DNA of 64,000 nucleotides from Hyphodiscus hymeniophilus (GCA_016508695.1 VNKQ01000012.1:496001-560000); one strand, 5' to 3'; positions 1 through 11,671 are shown, counted from the stretch's first letter. The notes: generated by a model not told the origin, from the letters alone. Translations and numbers: made by a program.

Positions 1-996
1 CCAAGCTCAAATGTTGATATGCTCTTGCGTAAAAAATGGAGTGTGTCTTCTCATCTGGCTCTGAGGTCGCGATGCTACCCAATGTGAGCACCATATTGAG
101 TAAAGCCAGCCAAGGAGATCCTCGGTCATGCCGACGTGTATATCTGGCCCTGAAGTCCGCTTCGTCAACGATAGGAGTAACGCAGTGCATGTGAGTAAAG
201 TAGGCATTAATGAGAATTGCTTCATTAGTCTGAATGGGCGTATGGCTCGTCTTCAACGCAGAATCAGCTTCAGCAGCCCTTGCTTGTGGTTTTTGGGTTG
301 ATGTTCGAAACTCTGGAGAAATGTAGGCCATGACCCTCAGTATGGCACTGATAGAAGAGATTCCGAGATAGGAAGAACTGCTGTCAAGTGAAAGAGAAAG
401 AGCGTTGACATCGTCAGAAATCTTTTGACTGGGGTCTTGATTTCTAGTAGATTCCTCCCACTGAAACTCTTGCTCTGGGGACGGCTCTAAACATTGCAGA
501 GCATTATCGTTCTCTGCCGTCGAGCTATCCTCGGAGCCTTGAGCATTGGAAGACGAAATCAAAGCTACAAGCTCTTCCCGGGATAAAGTTGATAAAGCAT
601 CCGAGGACTCGGAAGGGAACAGAGTCTTGAGGATTCCATCCGACTTTGCTAAGGCTCCTGAAATAGTAGCAAAAGATCTGGATATGGGTCAGCAACTTTG
701 ACCAGCAAGCGAAAGGGGTGAGAAATTGTGGATTACTCTTGAGAGGGCACAGTTCGCTTTCGCCGTGTGGGGTAGTGGCAGAGTTCAGGGACTTTGTACC
801 ACGTACATTGGCCGCAAGGAGAATCGGTACTGTCACATCGAATTCTTCTCCGGCGACATTCAGCGCAAGACCTCGTTAACTTCTTAGTTATTTGTTCGTC
901 TTTCCGCGGCTTTTTAGCAGGCGGTCCTCCTCCGTGACCAGAACCCTCCCGACGAGGAGAGCCCGAGGCTGAACTGGTGGAAAAGACATTATACAT
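1..996 (-). CDS. Zn2Cys6 fungal transcription factor, C-terminus cut by window edge
   Basis: A nuclear DNA-binding regulator. The first exon (737-996) holds a complete binuclear zinc cluster with six cysteines in the order C-x2-C-x6-C-x5-C-x2-C-x8-C, preceded by a basic Lys/Arg-rich stretch. A 59-nt intron (678-736, GTAATC...ATCCAG) joins it in frame to an exon that stays open to base 1. That exon encodes an acidic linker, then the motifs YLGISS and AYFTHMHCVTPIVDE, followed by a hydrophobic helix. These match the start of the fungal-specific regulatory domain (Fungal_trans, PF04082). The rest of the domain lies beyond the left edge, so target genes cannot be guessed. It is divergent from atg17, with about 300 bp between start codons. 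The family is certain; the exact start (ATG at 996) is likely. Confidence 0.85.
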
Positions 997-1295
997 CTAA
1001 ACTGGTTATCATATCCTCGATGCATATCACATCAATTCCAAATCGGAAGAAGGACAACCTAGGTATCGAGAACGAATTTGACTGTGCCACGGGCTTCACG
1101 TGACTGCGGATCTTTGGCCAGGGCCGCAGCACCTGCAGCATTTTCTCAGCCTTGCGACCTAACACTAACTTCGGAGTCTATACGCGCGCTATCTTGTCAT
1201 TTCGACTGCTTCGATAGCGAGATACAACTCATTATGAAGGATCAAATCCGACCATGACGTAACGCACAGAATCCACAGACAATAAATCCATCAAT
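997..1295. promoter_or_regulatory. Shared divergent promoter of the Zn2Cys6 gene and atg17
   Basis: These 299 bp separate two divergent start codons, so both promoters must sit here. A CACGTG palindrome (E-box-like, the bHLH core) is visible in 'cttcacgtgact' near 1097. I see no clear TATA box. Shared regulation is inference from spacing only. Confidence 0.5.
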
Positions 1296-2887
1296 ATGTC
1301 TTCCGCCTCGCTGGATACAAGCCAAGCTTCACTCTCGCCAGCCGCCTCACAATCCAATTCCATGCAACATAACGAGATCTCTCTGGAGACCCTTGTATCC
1401 CATCTCTTGGCCTCAAAACGCTCCCTCTCCTCTGTGCATGCAGTATGGCGAGCCAACGAGATCCTCCGCTCTGCGCGATCTGCTCTCGAAGAATCGTCTG
1501 TCCTGTCTGCCCGAACCGGATACCTACGAACAGGGATATCTGAACAGGTAAAGGTCTTGAGGAAGGTCAGAAATGGTATTGAAGACATCTATAAATATGG
1601 ACAGCAAGATTTTAAGGTATGACATGTGGTGACCTGGCGGGGAATGGTGAACTTACTTTGCATAGCGAGTTGTGAAGACTCTCGACGCCGCGAACGAGAG
1701 GTTGGAATCGACAATGGACAATCTGCGGTCTACTATAGTCGAAGCCTCATTCCGACCAGAAGGAGAGGAGCCAAGATCTCTGCTCGACTTTATCGATGAA
1801 CAAGATGTGGAAAAGATGCGGGACAATTTGAAAGAGTCAATCCGAGATTCAAATGTGTGTTCTCTTCTTTCGGGCGCCACGAAATACTAATACATCTTCA
1901 GGAAGCGAGAACTGCCCTCGATGCCTCGATGCTAGGCTTTGACAACGACCTACGCGCTCTCAAGTCTGCTATGACTACCCCTCCCAAATCAACCGCCTCC
2001 CAGTCCCAATCCCGTACTTCTCTTACGACCTCCCCCATTCCAGAAAGCCTTCACGGCCTCGAAAAACATGCACAAGAAATGGCATTTTTATTAGAGTCTC
2101 TCTCTTCGCATTTTGATCTTTGCGTTAATGCTATTCGCCATACAGAGGGGGGTTTGCAGCAGCACGCAAGGCAGCCTCGTCTTTGCCGCCCGGGGCAGAA
2201 CCCGTTTCTATATCAGGAGTAATCAATGCGGAGTCGCAAAATCTGGACGAGCAACCACTGTCTGACGAAGAAAGAATAGAGATGTTACATGTGTTGGAGA
2301 ATGATGCAGCACAAGTTGAAGATGTTGTTGCAGAATTGAAGGAACATCTGAACGAGATGGAAACAAAACACGAGGCGATCCTCGAGCACGTATCTATTCT
2401 TACTTCGGTCTATAGCTCTACAACGACTGCATTCACTATACTTGAGACCATCAGTGCCCATTTACCAAAGTACGTCTTGGCAAGCTCTGATTTCAGGTTA
2501 CATTGGGAGGACACGAAACTACAGATACGAGAGCAGCTGGAGAACTTGGAGGATATGCGAGTCTTCTACGAGAACTACTATGCCTCATACGATGCGTTGA
2601 TCTTGGAAGTACATCGTCGGAAGAAATCAGAAGATAAGGTTAAAGCTATTATGCGCAAGGCGATGGACCAGGTTGAGGAGGAATCAGCACTCGATTTGCG
2701 GGAAAGGCTGGCTTTTACAGGCGACCTCCACGATTTCATACCACAAGATCTATGGACTGGCGTTGGCGCCAATGTACCTAAGTGGGAGTTTGTACAGACA
2801 GAAGGGAAAGGCAGTGAAAGTCCGAAGTTGGAAAGGACGGTGATAGAGGCTGCTAAGGGCAGAGAGAAGCAGAGACGAGGGCGTTGA
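1296..2887 (+). CDS. atg17: Atg17, autophagy scaffold protein, with an apparent -1 frameshift
   Basis: Atg17 organises the phagophore assembly site with Atg13, Atg29 and Atg31 and stimulates Atg1 kinase. It is a long coiled-coil, crescent-shaped protein. Exons: 1296-1616, 1666-1854 and 1902-2887, with introns of 49 and 47 nt; the second intron has a clear tactaat branch point. Family landmarks are SLSSVHAVWRANEI in exon 1, FRPEGEEPRSLLDFIDE in exon 2, and HFDLCVNAIRHTEGG in exon 3. About 500 residues would be normal for filamentous ascomycetes. After RHTEGG (near 2153) the frame runs to a stop at 2220-2222. The expected continuation, an Ala-rich segment then LPPGAEPVS and the full coiled-coil C-terminus, lies in the -1 frame to 2887. 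The switch point is a run of six G followed by TTT. A homopolymer sequencing error, a true mutation or -1 recoding could explain it. Confidence 0.9.
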
Positions 2888-3376
2888 TGGTTCAATATCC
2901 CGCAGACAGTTAGATATATTGAGAGTCGAATGATACCCACCTGTAGTCTACACCAGGTGCCTTCCTTGGGCTTGCCGATTTTTCCTCCACCGTCATTCAT
3001 TATAGACTCATGCCGTAGCTTCCGGCATTGCAATATTCCATGAGGCCTCACGTCTCGTCACTTAATCAATGTCCTGATCGTTACAAACGATTGTTACAAA
3101 CATTTGAACGATCAGAAACATCTAATTGTTGAGTAGTTCATAGTATCTCCTTCTTCTTTTAGATTGTTTGAGCGAATTACTTTAGAACGTTGGTTACGAT
3201 TTCAAGATGTTCGAAGATTTTGGGTTTTTCTGTAATCCCAAACTCATCAACATCCCGTCGGCAATTCACATTTGTTGTTTTTAAACCTTTTCAAGTGACA
3301 TCGCCCAAAGTTTTACTCGATTTCTAATGATGAAGTAACTAAATTGTCTTATACCTATAAGGGTCGTCCTGCACGC
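2888..3376. other. Intergenic, tail-to-tail
   Basis: These 489 bp lie between the 3' ends of atg17 and the convergent MetE-like gene. They must hold both terminators. The stretch is AT-rich after 3060, with a small direct duplication (gttacaaacgattgttacaaacattt, about 3081-3106). No gene is supported. Confidence 0.5.
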
Positions 3377-4979
3377 TTACGGCTGTCCCGGCCAAACATC
3401 GTCCGCAATACTTCTCACCAATGCCAATTTATTCTTCATATCTTCCCATCCCAACAGGTTGCCTTCTTCATGACTCGCAAACCCACACTGCGGGCTTACA
3501 CCCATCCGTTGCAACGCCTCTTCTCTGGTCTGGCCAGCCCCCTTTGCGATCACATCGGCCGCCGCATACAACCTCTCCTTCATCTTACTCTTGTCTTCCA
3601 GTTCGGGGAATTTAGACGTGATGACCCCCAGGATCACGTTCTTATGTGCAGGCAGATGGAGCAATGGCTCGAATGAGCCAGCCCTAGCAGTATCGTACTC
3701 TAAGAAAAATAACTTAGCCACAGGGAGTTTGATACTCGACGTGTAGGGGGGTGTCTTGAGTAGTCTTGAGGAAGGAGGGAGGAGCATATCGTACCTAGGT
3801 AGTAGGTTTGCACATTCAGGGTTTGGAAGAGCTTCGTAGCAATGCGATCGTATCCACCTTCTGAGAAGTGGCGCGAGCCCATGAAGTTCCCGCGGCAGAT
3901 GTGAAGTCCGAAATGCATCTTTGAAACGTGCGTGGAGATACTGTCGTTATAGCATTTTATATATGCGTCGAGGAGCTCATCTGGGGTCTTCTTATTGCTC
4001 TTATCTTCAGCCCACCCGGCGAGCATCTTCTCTGAGCAGAAATCTGGTGGTTTGTCAGTCTCGGAAGCTCAAAAGCGTGTAGCATGGGAGACCAACAGGC
4101 GAAGTTTGGGTCATCGAATTGTACATTCCGAACTCCGGCAGCGTAGAGGATGTCGAGCTCTTTCCGGACTGCCATACTGATATCCCAGAAATACTCCTCA
4201 TCGTTTTTATATACATCAGCGGGGTATGCTTTCCCTTCTTTATAGCGTAGATGATACCACGGCGGGGCTATCATCGTGACTTTAATTTCCCCCCATCGTT
4301 CCTCTGGAATCAGGGTCTTGAGGAATTCGAATTGGCCCACGAGTGTAGACTGTCCTTTGTGTGCGATCTTGCCGGTGCAGACGCAGGACTGGCCTGGCTT
4401 GTGCCCTTTTTCGATAAAGCCTGCGATGTCTGGTACGTAGGGACGAAAGAGGTCCATTGAGGGATTACGGATTTCAGTCATGCCCTCGAGTTCTTCGAAG
4501 AAAGTCCCCCAAAAGACTGCGCGGCTATTTGCTTAATTGTCAGACGTTCCATTGGTGTACACTGGATTTGGATATATGGGAGAGTAGTAAAGTCGGTTAT
4601 TTGTACGCACCGGTATTCGCCTACGAAGTTATTAGAATCAGCATAGGTATTCATTAATGTAAAATTGAGAATTGAGACGTGATACTGCTCTGGACATGTC
4701 CGAAGAGCCAAAAAACCGCGATATATTCCGAAGTAGGAAGTCAAGTAGGAAGTAATATTCTGAGAAATTGGAGGAATCACCATCGGTGACAGCGCGCAAG
4801 CCAATGTCTGTCTGCACCTTTACTACTGTAGTAATTGATTCATCTTCAGCTGCTGTGAGGTCTGCCTGGCTGATGTCTTTCTTCTCGAAAGCTGCGCGCT
4901 TGGCTAGAAATTCTTTGGGTCGTAAGAGTGAGCCTAGGTGCTCTGCTCTAAAAGGAGGGTAGCGTTTCGTTTCTACCAT
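3377..4979 (-). CDS. Cobalamin-independent methionine synthase-type (MetE C-terminal/UROD-like) methyltransferase
   Basis: A stand-alone 402-residue protein of the Meth_synt_2 family (PF01717), the catalytic barrel of MetE without the N-terminal duplicate. Exons, reading leftwards: 4781-4979, 4611-4620, 4097-4524, 3795-4043 and 3377-3699; the sum is divisible by three. The second exon is only 10 nt and completes the conserved run TDGEYRR-AVFWGTFFEE. All four zinc ligands expected from E. coli MetE are present: His and Cys in LHICRGN, a Glu in YYLEYD, and a Cys in SPQCGFAS. It should therefore be able to activate a thiol substrate. Which methyl donor and acceptor this fungal paralogue uses is not known to me, so homocysteine methylation is only a guess. 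The donor of the third intron (GTTGGT) is weak, but the join restores NFAYFCSEK, which fits the family. Confidence 0.88.
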
Positions 4980-6328
4980 GTCGACCTGATTACCGTCACA
5001 GAAGAAGAAGAGCTTAGGTTGGTATGTAAAGAAGAAGCAGAAGAAAATTGAAGAGATTAGTTGTTTTCTCAAGTGGGGTCCGAAAGCGTCTTCTACACCT
5101 AGTATTTTTGGCGCGTACTAAATCAGTGTTGACAGAGTTGCCCCGCAGAGTGCCCCTCACTTATGGTAGCCCCTCGCTTAGCGTATGAATTTCGATGGAG
5201 CTCATGGGCTCGGGTAAATGGCAGAATATACTGCCTGTTTACTGCAATCACGTGGAATCAAAGATGTTTACTTGAAATATATGCTGCGCATTGGGACTAT
5301 TACTATCAGTAAAGGAGGTTTACTTGGCAAGAGACATAAAGGCCGTCAGGGCGTACGAAGACTGTCTGATTTTTGGACGAACTAAAAGTTAAAATAGCAT
5401 GTCCATCGCAGTTTGCCTTATTTTGTATGCAAAGAACGCTCCTCCTACTTGCATGTGTGTATAAACTTCAACTGTGTCTTCTCCTTCAGGACCACTGGTA
5501 TGTTCACGAAACAAGTAGTACTTCTAGAGGGCATTACCTCGATCACACCACTTCTTACACTACTCAAGAGGAGTTCTGAAAACGAGTAGTGATTGCCGTT
5601 TTTCGATATGTTGCAGCAATGATGAAGCGAGAGGCAACCTCCAGATAAAACAAATCTAAGCAAAGTAACCCGACAACAGTTCATTACACGCACTCAACCC
5701 AACGCTCGTCATGGTCCTCTGCCCGTCCCTATGATACGGTCTCTTTATTGACGATGATTTAAGGAGTTGACTTCAACGAAAGATCACAGTGCAATATCCA
5801 CCCAGCCCACTTAGAGCCTCTGACATGATGAGCTTCTGAATGTGAGAGAATTGAGCGAAGGTATGATACATAGTGTATACAACAGGAACTTCCGACGGGA
5901 TCCTCCGTATTCATACATCATATCACCTCAACATCAGCCTACCATAGAATCGATCATTCAAGATGAAGGAAGTGGGGGACCTCACCCTTGTGAATCTGGA
6001 ACTTGAACAACTTCAAGTGCAGTCGCCCGAGTATCTTAAAGTATTGGTAGTTGGGATGGAGTCAATGCCACGCACCTCACCACTCACATGCTGTAATTGG
6101 TAATGAATCCTCTTTGTCTTTGATTAATTTTGAACGATCTAACCCCCAGTGTGTCAACATAACATCAATCGTTCAGATTCTCTGACCTGGGTCACTTTTT
6201 ATGGAAGGTGCGTAGACGAGAGGCTCTTTCCTTGGCAGGATTCTCTTTCCTAGTTTTGTTCATAAATATCAATCTCTCGAGCGGCCTATCAATCATCATT
6301 CTCAACATCTTTCCACACTCTGGGAGTA
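4980..6328. other. Intergenic, no gene supported
   Basis: About 1.35 kb between the MetE-like start and the next gene. Only short open frames without recognisable domains or splice logic are seen. It should contain the promoters of both flanking genes. Nothing further is visible. Confidence 0.5.
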
Positions 6329-7589
6329 ATGAATACCCACGAGAACATTGGAGAGGGGTCTGGAGGCAAGAAAGAACGGGAGACGCAGCAACAACCTCCA
6401 GTATCTGGCGCGACAACTCACAAGATCAATCGTCCACCTTTGATTCGTTTGACTGTTCCGCAACCACCGCTACCAGTGATAACACCCGGCTCACCAGTCG
6501 ACACATCTGGCGAATGGCTCACCGCACCCGACCTGCGGGACCACAAGCGATCGGCACAAGGTCTTACTGACGGCGTACAATACGAATCAACAGATGGCAG
6601 CAGGACTGAATCACCTCATCGGTCAATTCACGCCGAGTTGAGCGATTCAGACAATGCTGGTGGAACAAGGGCCCCGACTCCTGAGCATCATATCTCTGAC
6701 ATTCTTCCTGCAACACATAGGAACTCACTCGGACGCCATAGCATCCACGCGCAGTGGCTGGCTAGGGAAGAGAATCAGCCCAATAGCTCATTCTCTTTGA
6801 CTCATCGTCTACGTACGATTTTCCGAGCCCCAGATAGAACGGACACGCAAGATGCTTCACCCTCTTCGAGCGATCGGGCTCTTGACAGTATCCAATTCGA
6901 TCATCCAACATGTCCAGCGAATAGCCTGTGTTCTTCCTGCCGTCAACCTCTTGACCGTAGCCGAACCTCACAGTCAGGCTACACAGCAGATCGCTCATCC
7001 AACGACCTTGGTACCCCGACTATAAAGGTGACACAAAATGAAAATTCTAGTCCAAATGGACTCTCCATCCGGCAGAAATTTTTGAACAAAACGAAGAAAG
7101 CTCTTCACAAGTGCAACCCCGGCCGAATTCCTGAAAGCTGGCGAAGAGATAGGGATGACGGAGATCCTGACAACCAGAATTCAAAGGGGTCCTCAAACGG
7201 GGCAGCGAAAGTAAGTGGTGATTTCTGGGTCAGAATTGCAAGAGTTCAAGCTAATTTGAGTACTGCAGAGCTCGGCTTCTACCGCTCCCAACAATGCAGC
7301 CTCCGGCACAACCAGCACCACTGGAGTAAGTGCGTCAGATACCCAAAAATATACTACTGCCGTCGAAGGCATCGATCCAAACACCCGCTACAAACATTAT
7401 GAAGGCATCACTCCAGGATCGAAATACAACGGGGAGCAAGGCCTTACGTCGTTATTCGGCCACCATTTCTTGCCCCAATCGTCACCACGAGGTAGATCGT
7501 GCGGTCTCGACTTTGGACCTGATACTTTGCACCCAAAAGAAAACAATATTCTGCTGAGTATGGATCAAAGCAGACTTCTGCTCGTATAG
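6329..7589 (+). CDS. Unrecognised Ser/Thr/Pro-rich protein
   Basis: I do not recognise this gene. The first exon (6329-7210) encodes a polar, largely disordered protein with proline stretches near the N-terminus (VPQPPLPVITP) and a CxxC-like pair (LCSSCRQ) near residue 202. A basic segment follows around residues 252-265 (KFLNKTKKALHKC). A consensus donor GTAAGT at 7211 and a CTGCAG acceptor remove a 58-nt intron (7211-7268). That opens a second exon (7269-7589) with a polar tail ending in SRLLLV. Splicing extends the alternative unspliced reading with a Ser/Thr-rich segment, which fits better. There is no signal peptide or membrane segment. The gene could continue through a further intron after 7589, where another open frame lies (7636-7911). 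Confidence 0.5.
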
Positions 7590-8316
7590 GACTCATGTAC
7601 AGTACAGAATTAGGACCGAACTTGCAAAGAGTAAATTGGAAAACTCCGACCTGTCCAACCATTCACAACATTCTCTTAGTGGGACGTTAAGGTCGATTTA
7701 TCAGTCGACCTATGGAATTTTGGCAAACCGCATCAATCTTAAGCATGCACCAACGACGGGTACGTATGAAAGTACTGCTGGAGGGCAAACGGTCGACATT
7801 GGAGTGGGTCTTGCATTTATTATGAAAGAGATCGGGAATTCCTCTGAGAGTATCCTCCGGATAAACAGGCTTAGTATGAATGGTCTTCAAGGAGGCAGTT
7901 ACCTCAGATGATGAGCAAAGATCCCAATCATTGGCATCACCTCGAACAATCAGCTCAGCATGGCGAATGGTGGGAACTTGGCGAGAAGAAGGCTGTGGCG
8001 ATACGTATTGGTATCACTTTGGGCGAATAGCGTTAACGTAATCAATGAATCGCCAACCTTCTCATCATATTCTCCCCCATTCTTGTGAGCCGCGACCTAT
8101 CCCCATCCCCATCCCCCATTTCCGCCTCCGTATAATAGGGCTTTCAAATCCCCAGAGTCCGGGCGTTGTACATCTTTCACCTCTCACACCTCTCACACCT
8201 CTCTCCTTTCTCACCTCTCTGACCCACCGTGTAGAATACTCAACAGCCTAACGACCACGAAGCCTCCGCGTCGCAGATCACGACACACGATAGACGGTCG
8301 TTCCTCGGTCCATCTT

Positions 8317-8352
8317 ATCTCATCTCATCTCATCTCATCTCATCTCATCTCG
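8317..8352. repeat. ATCTC pentamer microsatellite
   Basis: About seven copies of (CATCT/ATCTC) in tandem. It abuts the GAGAGT array, so a pyrimidine-rich block switches to a purine-rich block on the plus strand at about 8352. Confidence 0.9.
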
Positions 8353-8357
8353 AGTGG

Positions 8358-8480
8358 GTGAGAGAGAGAGTAAGAGTAAGAGTGAGAGTAAGAGTAAGAG
8401 TAAGAGTGAGAGTGAGAGTGAGAGTAAGAGTAAGAGTAAGAGTGAGAGTAAGAGTGAGAGTAAGAGTAAGAGCGAGAGTT
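8358..8480. repeat. (GAGAGT/AAGAGT)n hexamer microsatellite
   Basis: About 120 bp of mixed GAGAGT and AAGAGT hexamers on the plus strand. Because the unit is six bases it leaves frames open and produces a spurious Leu/Ser-rich frame on the minus strand. The units alternate irregularly, which suggests slippage plus point change. Confidence 0.9.
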
Positions 8481-10964
8481 GAGTTTCCAGATTCAGATCC
8501 AGATTCTTCACCCGGGAACGGCACGTGATTACCACGGAGTCCTCCCGGACGATACTCCGACGTCGCGAGACGGGATCTGGATGGAGAAGGAGAAAGGAGA
8601 AGCCCGACGAGGCTGTCGCGTTTCGGATTTGTGCGAGGAACTAAACTAGGGTATGCCTATCTCGTTCTATCAATTCGCGTATGCGCTATCTGTTTTCACC
8701 TATCTCTTTATCAAGTACGGAGCGTCATATCGTATCATTATCATTATCGTGGTTTTCGTTTGATAGCATAGCATATCATATCGCTGGTACAATACGGCAA
8801 GTTCCTTTTCCAGTTTCCAGGACAAATCCCGATCCTACACCCTAGGAGCTAGGAGCAGATGCCGTCGGAAGTCTCTGCCCGATGATTGCCCGGCGAAGGA
8901 GGGGAGCTGATGCTGATGCTGATGCCCGGGTTTCCCAACGCGGCCTTACCCCTCTTGGGATGGCTGGATGGGGAATGGATGGTGATGGGCAAGTTTATCG
9001 CCGTTTCTTTCCCGGTTGGGGATTTTGAGTTCTGCCGGTGGGGGGGTTCTCTTTGGGAGTTTTGGTGGTGAGTTTGGAGGTGGGTTTGGAGATGGTTTGC
9101 TTTGCTTTGGATTGCTTTGGATTGGATTGGATTGGGGGACACTGGGTTGGAGATGGGAATGGAGAAGGAGATGGAGATGGAGAGGATGGGCAGGTGTGAG
9201 GCTGCGTGGGCAGAGTTTGAGGATTTGGTTTGGTGGTATCACTGGTATGCGATTATGCTTGGAGTTAAGAATCACGACCTTTGACCCCTCGTCATCGTCA
9301 ACACTTGGAGATGGAAATACAGACCTGGTGCATCATCGACTAAATCGATTACATCTTTTGCGTCGTGGTTGAGGTTTGACTGCAGATTGTCGGTTGGACA
9401 CGGGATAGAGAAGGGCTCGGTCTGACTCAACTCACCCCAACCCAATCCAACCCAATCCAACCCAACCCGTTGCCCTGTACCTCCTCGTACGGAGGAGGGA
9501 CGATATGAGGCTTTTGATACGGGGTCAGGCTGGGAAAAGGGGGGGTATATCGGCTCATTAACTCCACACATTCTTCGATCTGCTGAATCGTCGAGTCAGG
9601 AATGTCGTGAATTGCGGTACCGGTGCAGAGCCCAACCGGCCGAGAGCCTTCAACGACTTTCCCTATCTGTCGCACTTCCTCGCCGATGCACATCGGCATA
9701 TCCTCCGTACCTATACTGTCACATCTCCCCCCTCCTTTCGCATTGTCTGCGTGTGGCATGTGATTGGCAGCCTTCGCCGACGGCCCATCGCCCATCGCCC
9801 GATCTTTTATCTGCTCCGCTTTGCTGTGCTGTGTGTCAATCCTCTGCCATGGCCATGCTGTCGGCGTTCTGCTATAGCCGGAGCATGTAATTGGCTGATG
9901 GGCAATGGTTGATGGGTAATGGGTGCTATTGGTGCGCCAGACAAAGGGTCCTGTTGGACTGGGATCTCGGCTCCGAACACGGGGGAGGGGGGGGGTGGTT
10001 TATTTACTTATGGAGGGGTAACCCAGAGTGTGTACTGTATGATGCGAGTAAGTGAGTTTCGTGTGTGCGAGTAGGCCGCGATAAGTCATTGCAGCCGCGA
10101 TAAGGGCGCGGCCGTTACATATGCCCGGGCAAGGGCCAGCCACGTTTTTTGGTGGGAGAGGAGGAGACGAGAGGGGTTCCGCTAAGGGAAGGGGGGGGCA
10201 GAGCTAAGGCGGGAATGATTCGAGAAATGGTGTTCTTGTTTCCGGTGGAATATCTGGAGTAGAGCAGTTTTATGTCAATTTGAAGGTATACAAAGGAGAG
10301 AAAGAGAGAATGAAAGGTGAGCGTTGACTATGGGAATAAGCACGAGCATGAGGATGAACTGAACAGTAAAAGACTTGGCGAGGCTGTAGCATTTCTGGAT
10401 CGGGAAGCAGGGGATGGTGACAATTAGACAATTAGCCTGTGGTCAGTGAGTGCCGTTACGTGATTTTGGGACTTCCAAGTTCCCACCGGTTCACCACTAC
10501 CTACCAGGGTCCTAGGATATACTCTCAGTCTCTCAGTCTCTCACCCCGCCACACCGCTTTAGCGAGCGTATGAGGACCCTGAGCCTTGAGTAGACTCGTG
10601 AAGTGACCAATTGGGTGAATGCAGTCTGTCTACCTCCGTACGAGTTTCTACACGAACGTGCCTCTGGAAACTAGTAACTCGGTAGGCTGATACTGGTACT
10701 CGTAGGCTGGTGAGATGGATTACCCGTTTGGGGAGTTTCCTTATTAGTCGTTGCCGGCTCTCGACGTTGTACACAGGCACATACAGTAAGGTAAGTTTGT
10801 TCCGGTGGAAGAGGCACAGTATTGTTTGTACACCAAGGCTAGCGGCGGCGATGAACGCTGTGAGCGCGGTGAGCGCAGTGCCATCTGCTACGGTACTGAG
10901 ACTATTACTGCCCTCTGTCACAGTACTTACTACCTTCTGCTACCTCGTTCCCTAACAACGTCTT

Positions 10965-11016
10965 GCTGATCACCAAAGGGGAACCCCTTAGCGATCAGCG
11001 AGTTAGTAACTAACTC
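10965..11016. promoter_or_regulatory. Two adjacent inverted repeats (hairpin candidates)
   Basis: The first hairpin has an outer stem GCTGATC (10965-10971) pairing with GATCAGC (10993-10999), and an inner stem AAGGGG with CCCCTT around a two-base loop. The second follows at once: GAGTTAG (11000-11006), TAA loop, CTAACTC (11010-11016). They lie about 650 bp upstream of the C2H2 start codon. Function is unknown. Confidence 0.6.
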
Positions 11017-11671
11017 AACGCATCTCCTCATCGGCTCTTTGCCTCTTCGCCTCCTGTGTTTCTAGCCTTCTTTCGCCCGCATTGACTGGCATCTATCTAC
11101 TACCCAGCAGCAGCAGCAGCAGCAGCCACCAGCCACCAGCCCACAGACCGAACATACATCTCCACCTTCCCTGTCAAGAATCCGGAAGTCTGTCCGATCA
11201 ATCGAGTGCTGTTGATTAGGACTGTTGATTAGGACTTGTCCATGATGATACATACTACTGTATACAATCTGTACAGTGCTGCTGGTTCCAGTCCCGCCTG
11301 CTGTCTCCACGGCTGCATGGATGCGGACGCCCCGATCATCGGTGGCTGCTTCTACGGAGGTATGCACGGGCATGTCATGTCGCTTCCACGATCTACCTAC
11401 CTACCTCCCCCCCATGGCGCATGGCGTAGCGATAGTTCGTTCGTTGCTTTGTCAATCAACCACGTCCTAGTGGGAAAGGGAAAGGTATTCCGCAATCTAG
11501 AAGATCCGTCCATTGATATAGTTCGTGCCCCTCGACTTTCTTTTGGAAGGACCCCTCTTTCTATTTCCCCCCATTCTTCCTCTGAATTGCCAAAGCTTCT
11601 GTCATAGCTCCAAGCTCTCCGGTTGAAGTCTATCGTATCTAGACCTCCCACTATATTCAAAAGCTTCCATC

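Larger units (their letters stand above)
7590..11671. other. Long gene-poor, simple-repeat-rich intergenic region
   Basis: About 4 kb before the C2H2 gene. It holds ATCTC and GAGAGT microsatellites (8317-8480), G-rich strand-asymmetric stretches (8880-9200), a CCAAC/CCAAT track (9432-9465), G runs near 9977-9995, and a CAG run (11106-11125). Paired hairpins lie at 10965-11016. A frame on the minus strand (9427-9795) has a protein-like middle part but no partner exons or known domain. I call no gene here. Much of the right half may be promoter and 5' UTR of the regulator downstream. Confidence 0.5.

Noticed and set aside
8335..8535. Leu/Ser-rich frame on the minus strand
   Set aside because: It is a product of the GAGAGT microsatellite, whose six-base unit keeps frames open.
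9427..9795. Minus-strand frame with a protein-like middle part (TAIHDIPDSTIQQIEECVEL)
   Set aside because: No start context, partner exon or recognised domain, and it ends in the CCAAC repeat. Kept only as a possible exon fragment.
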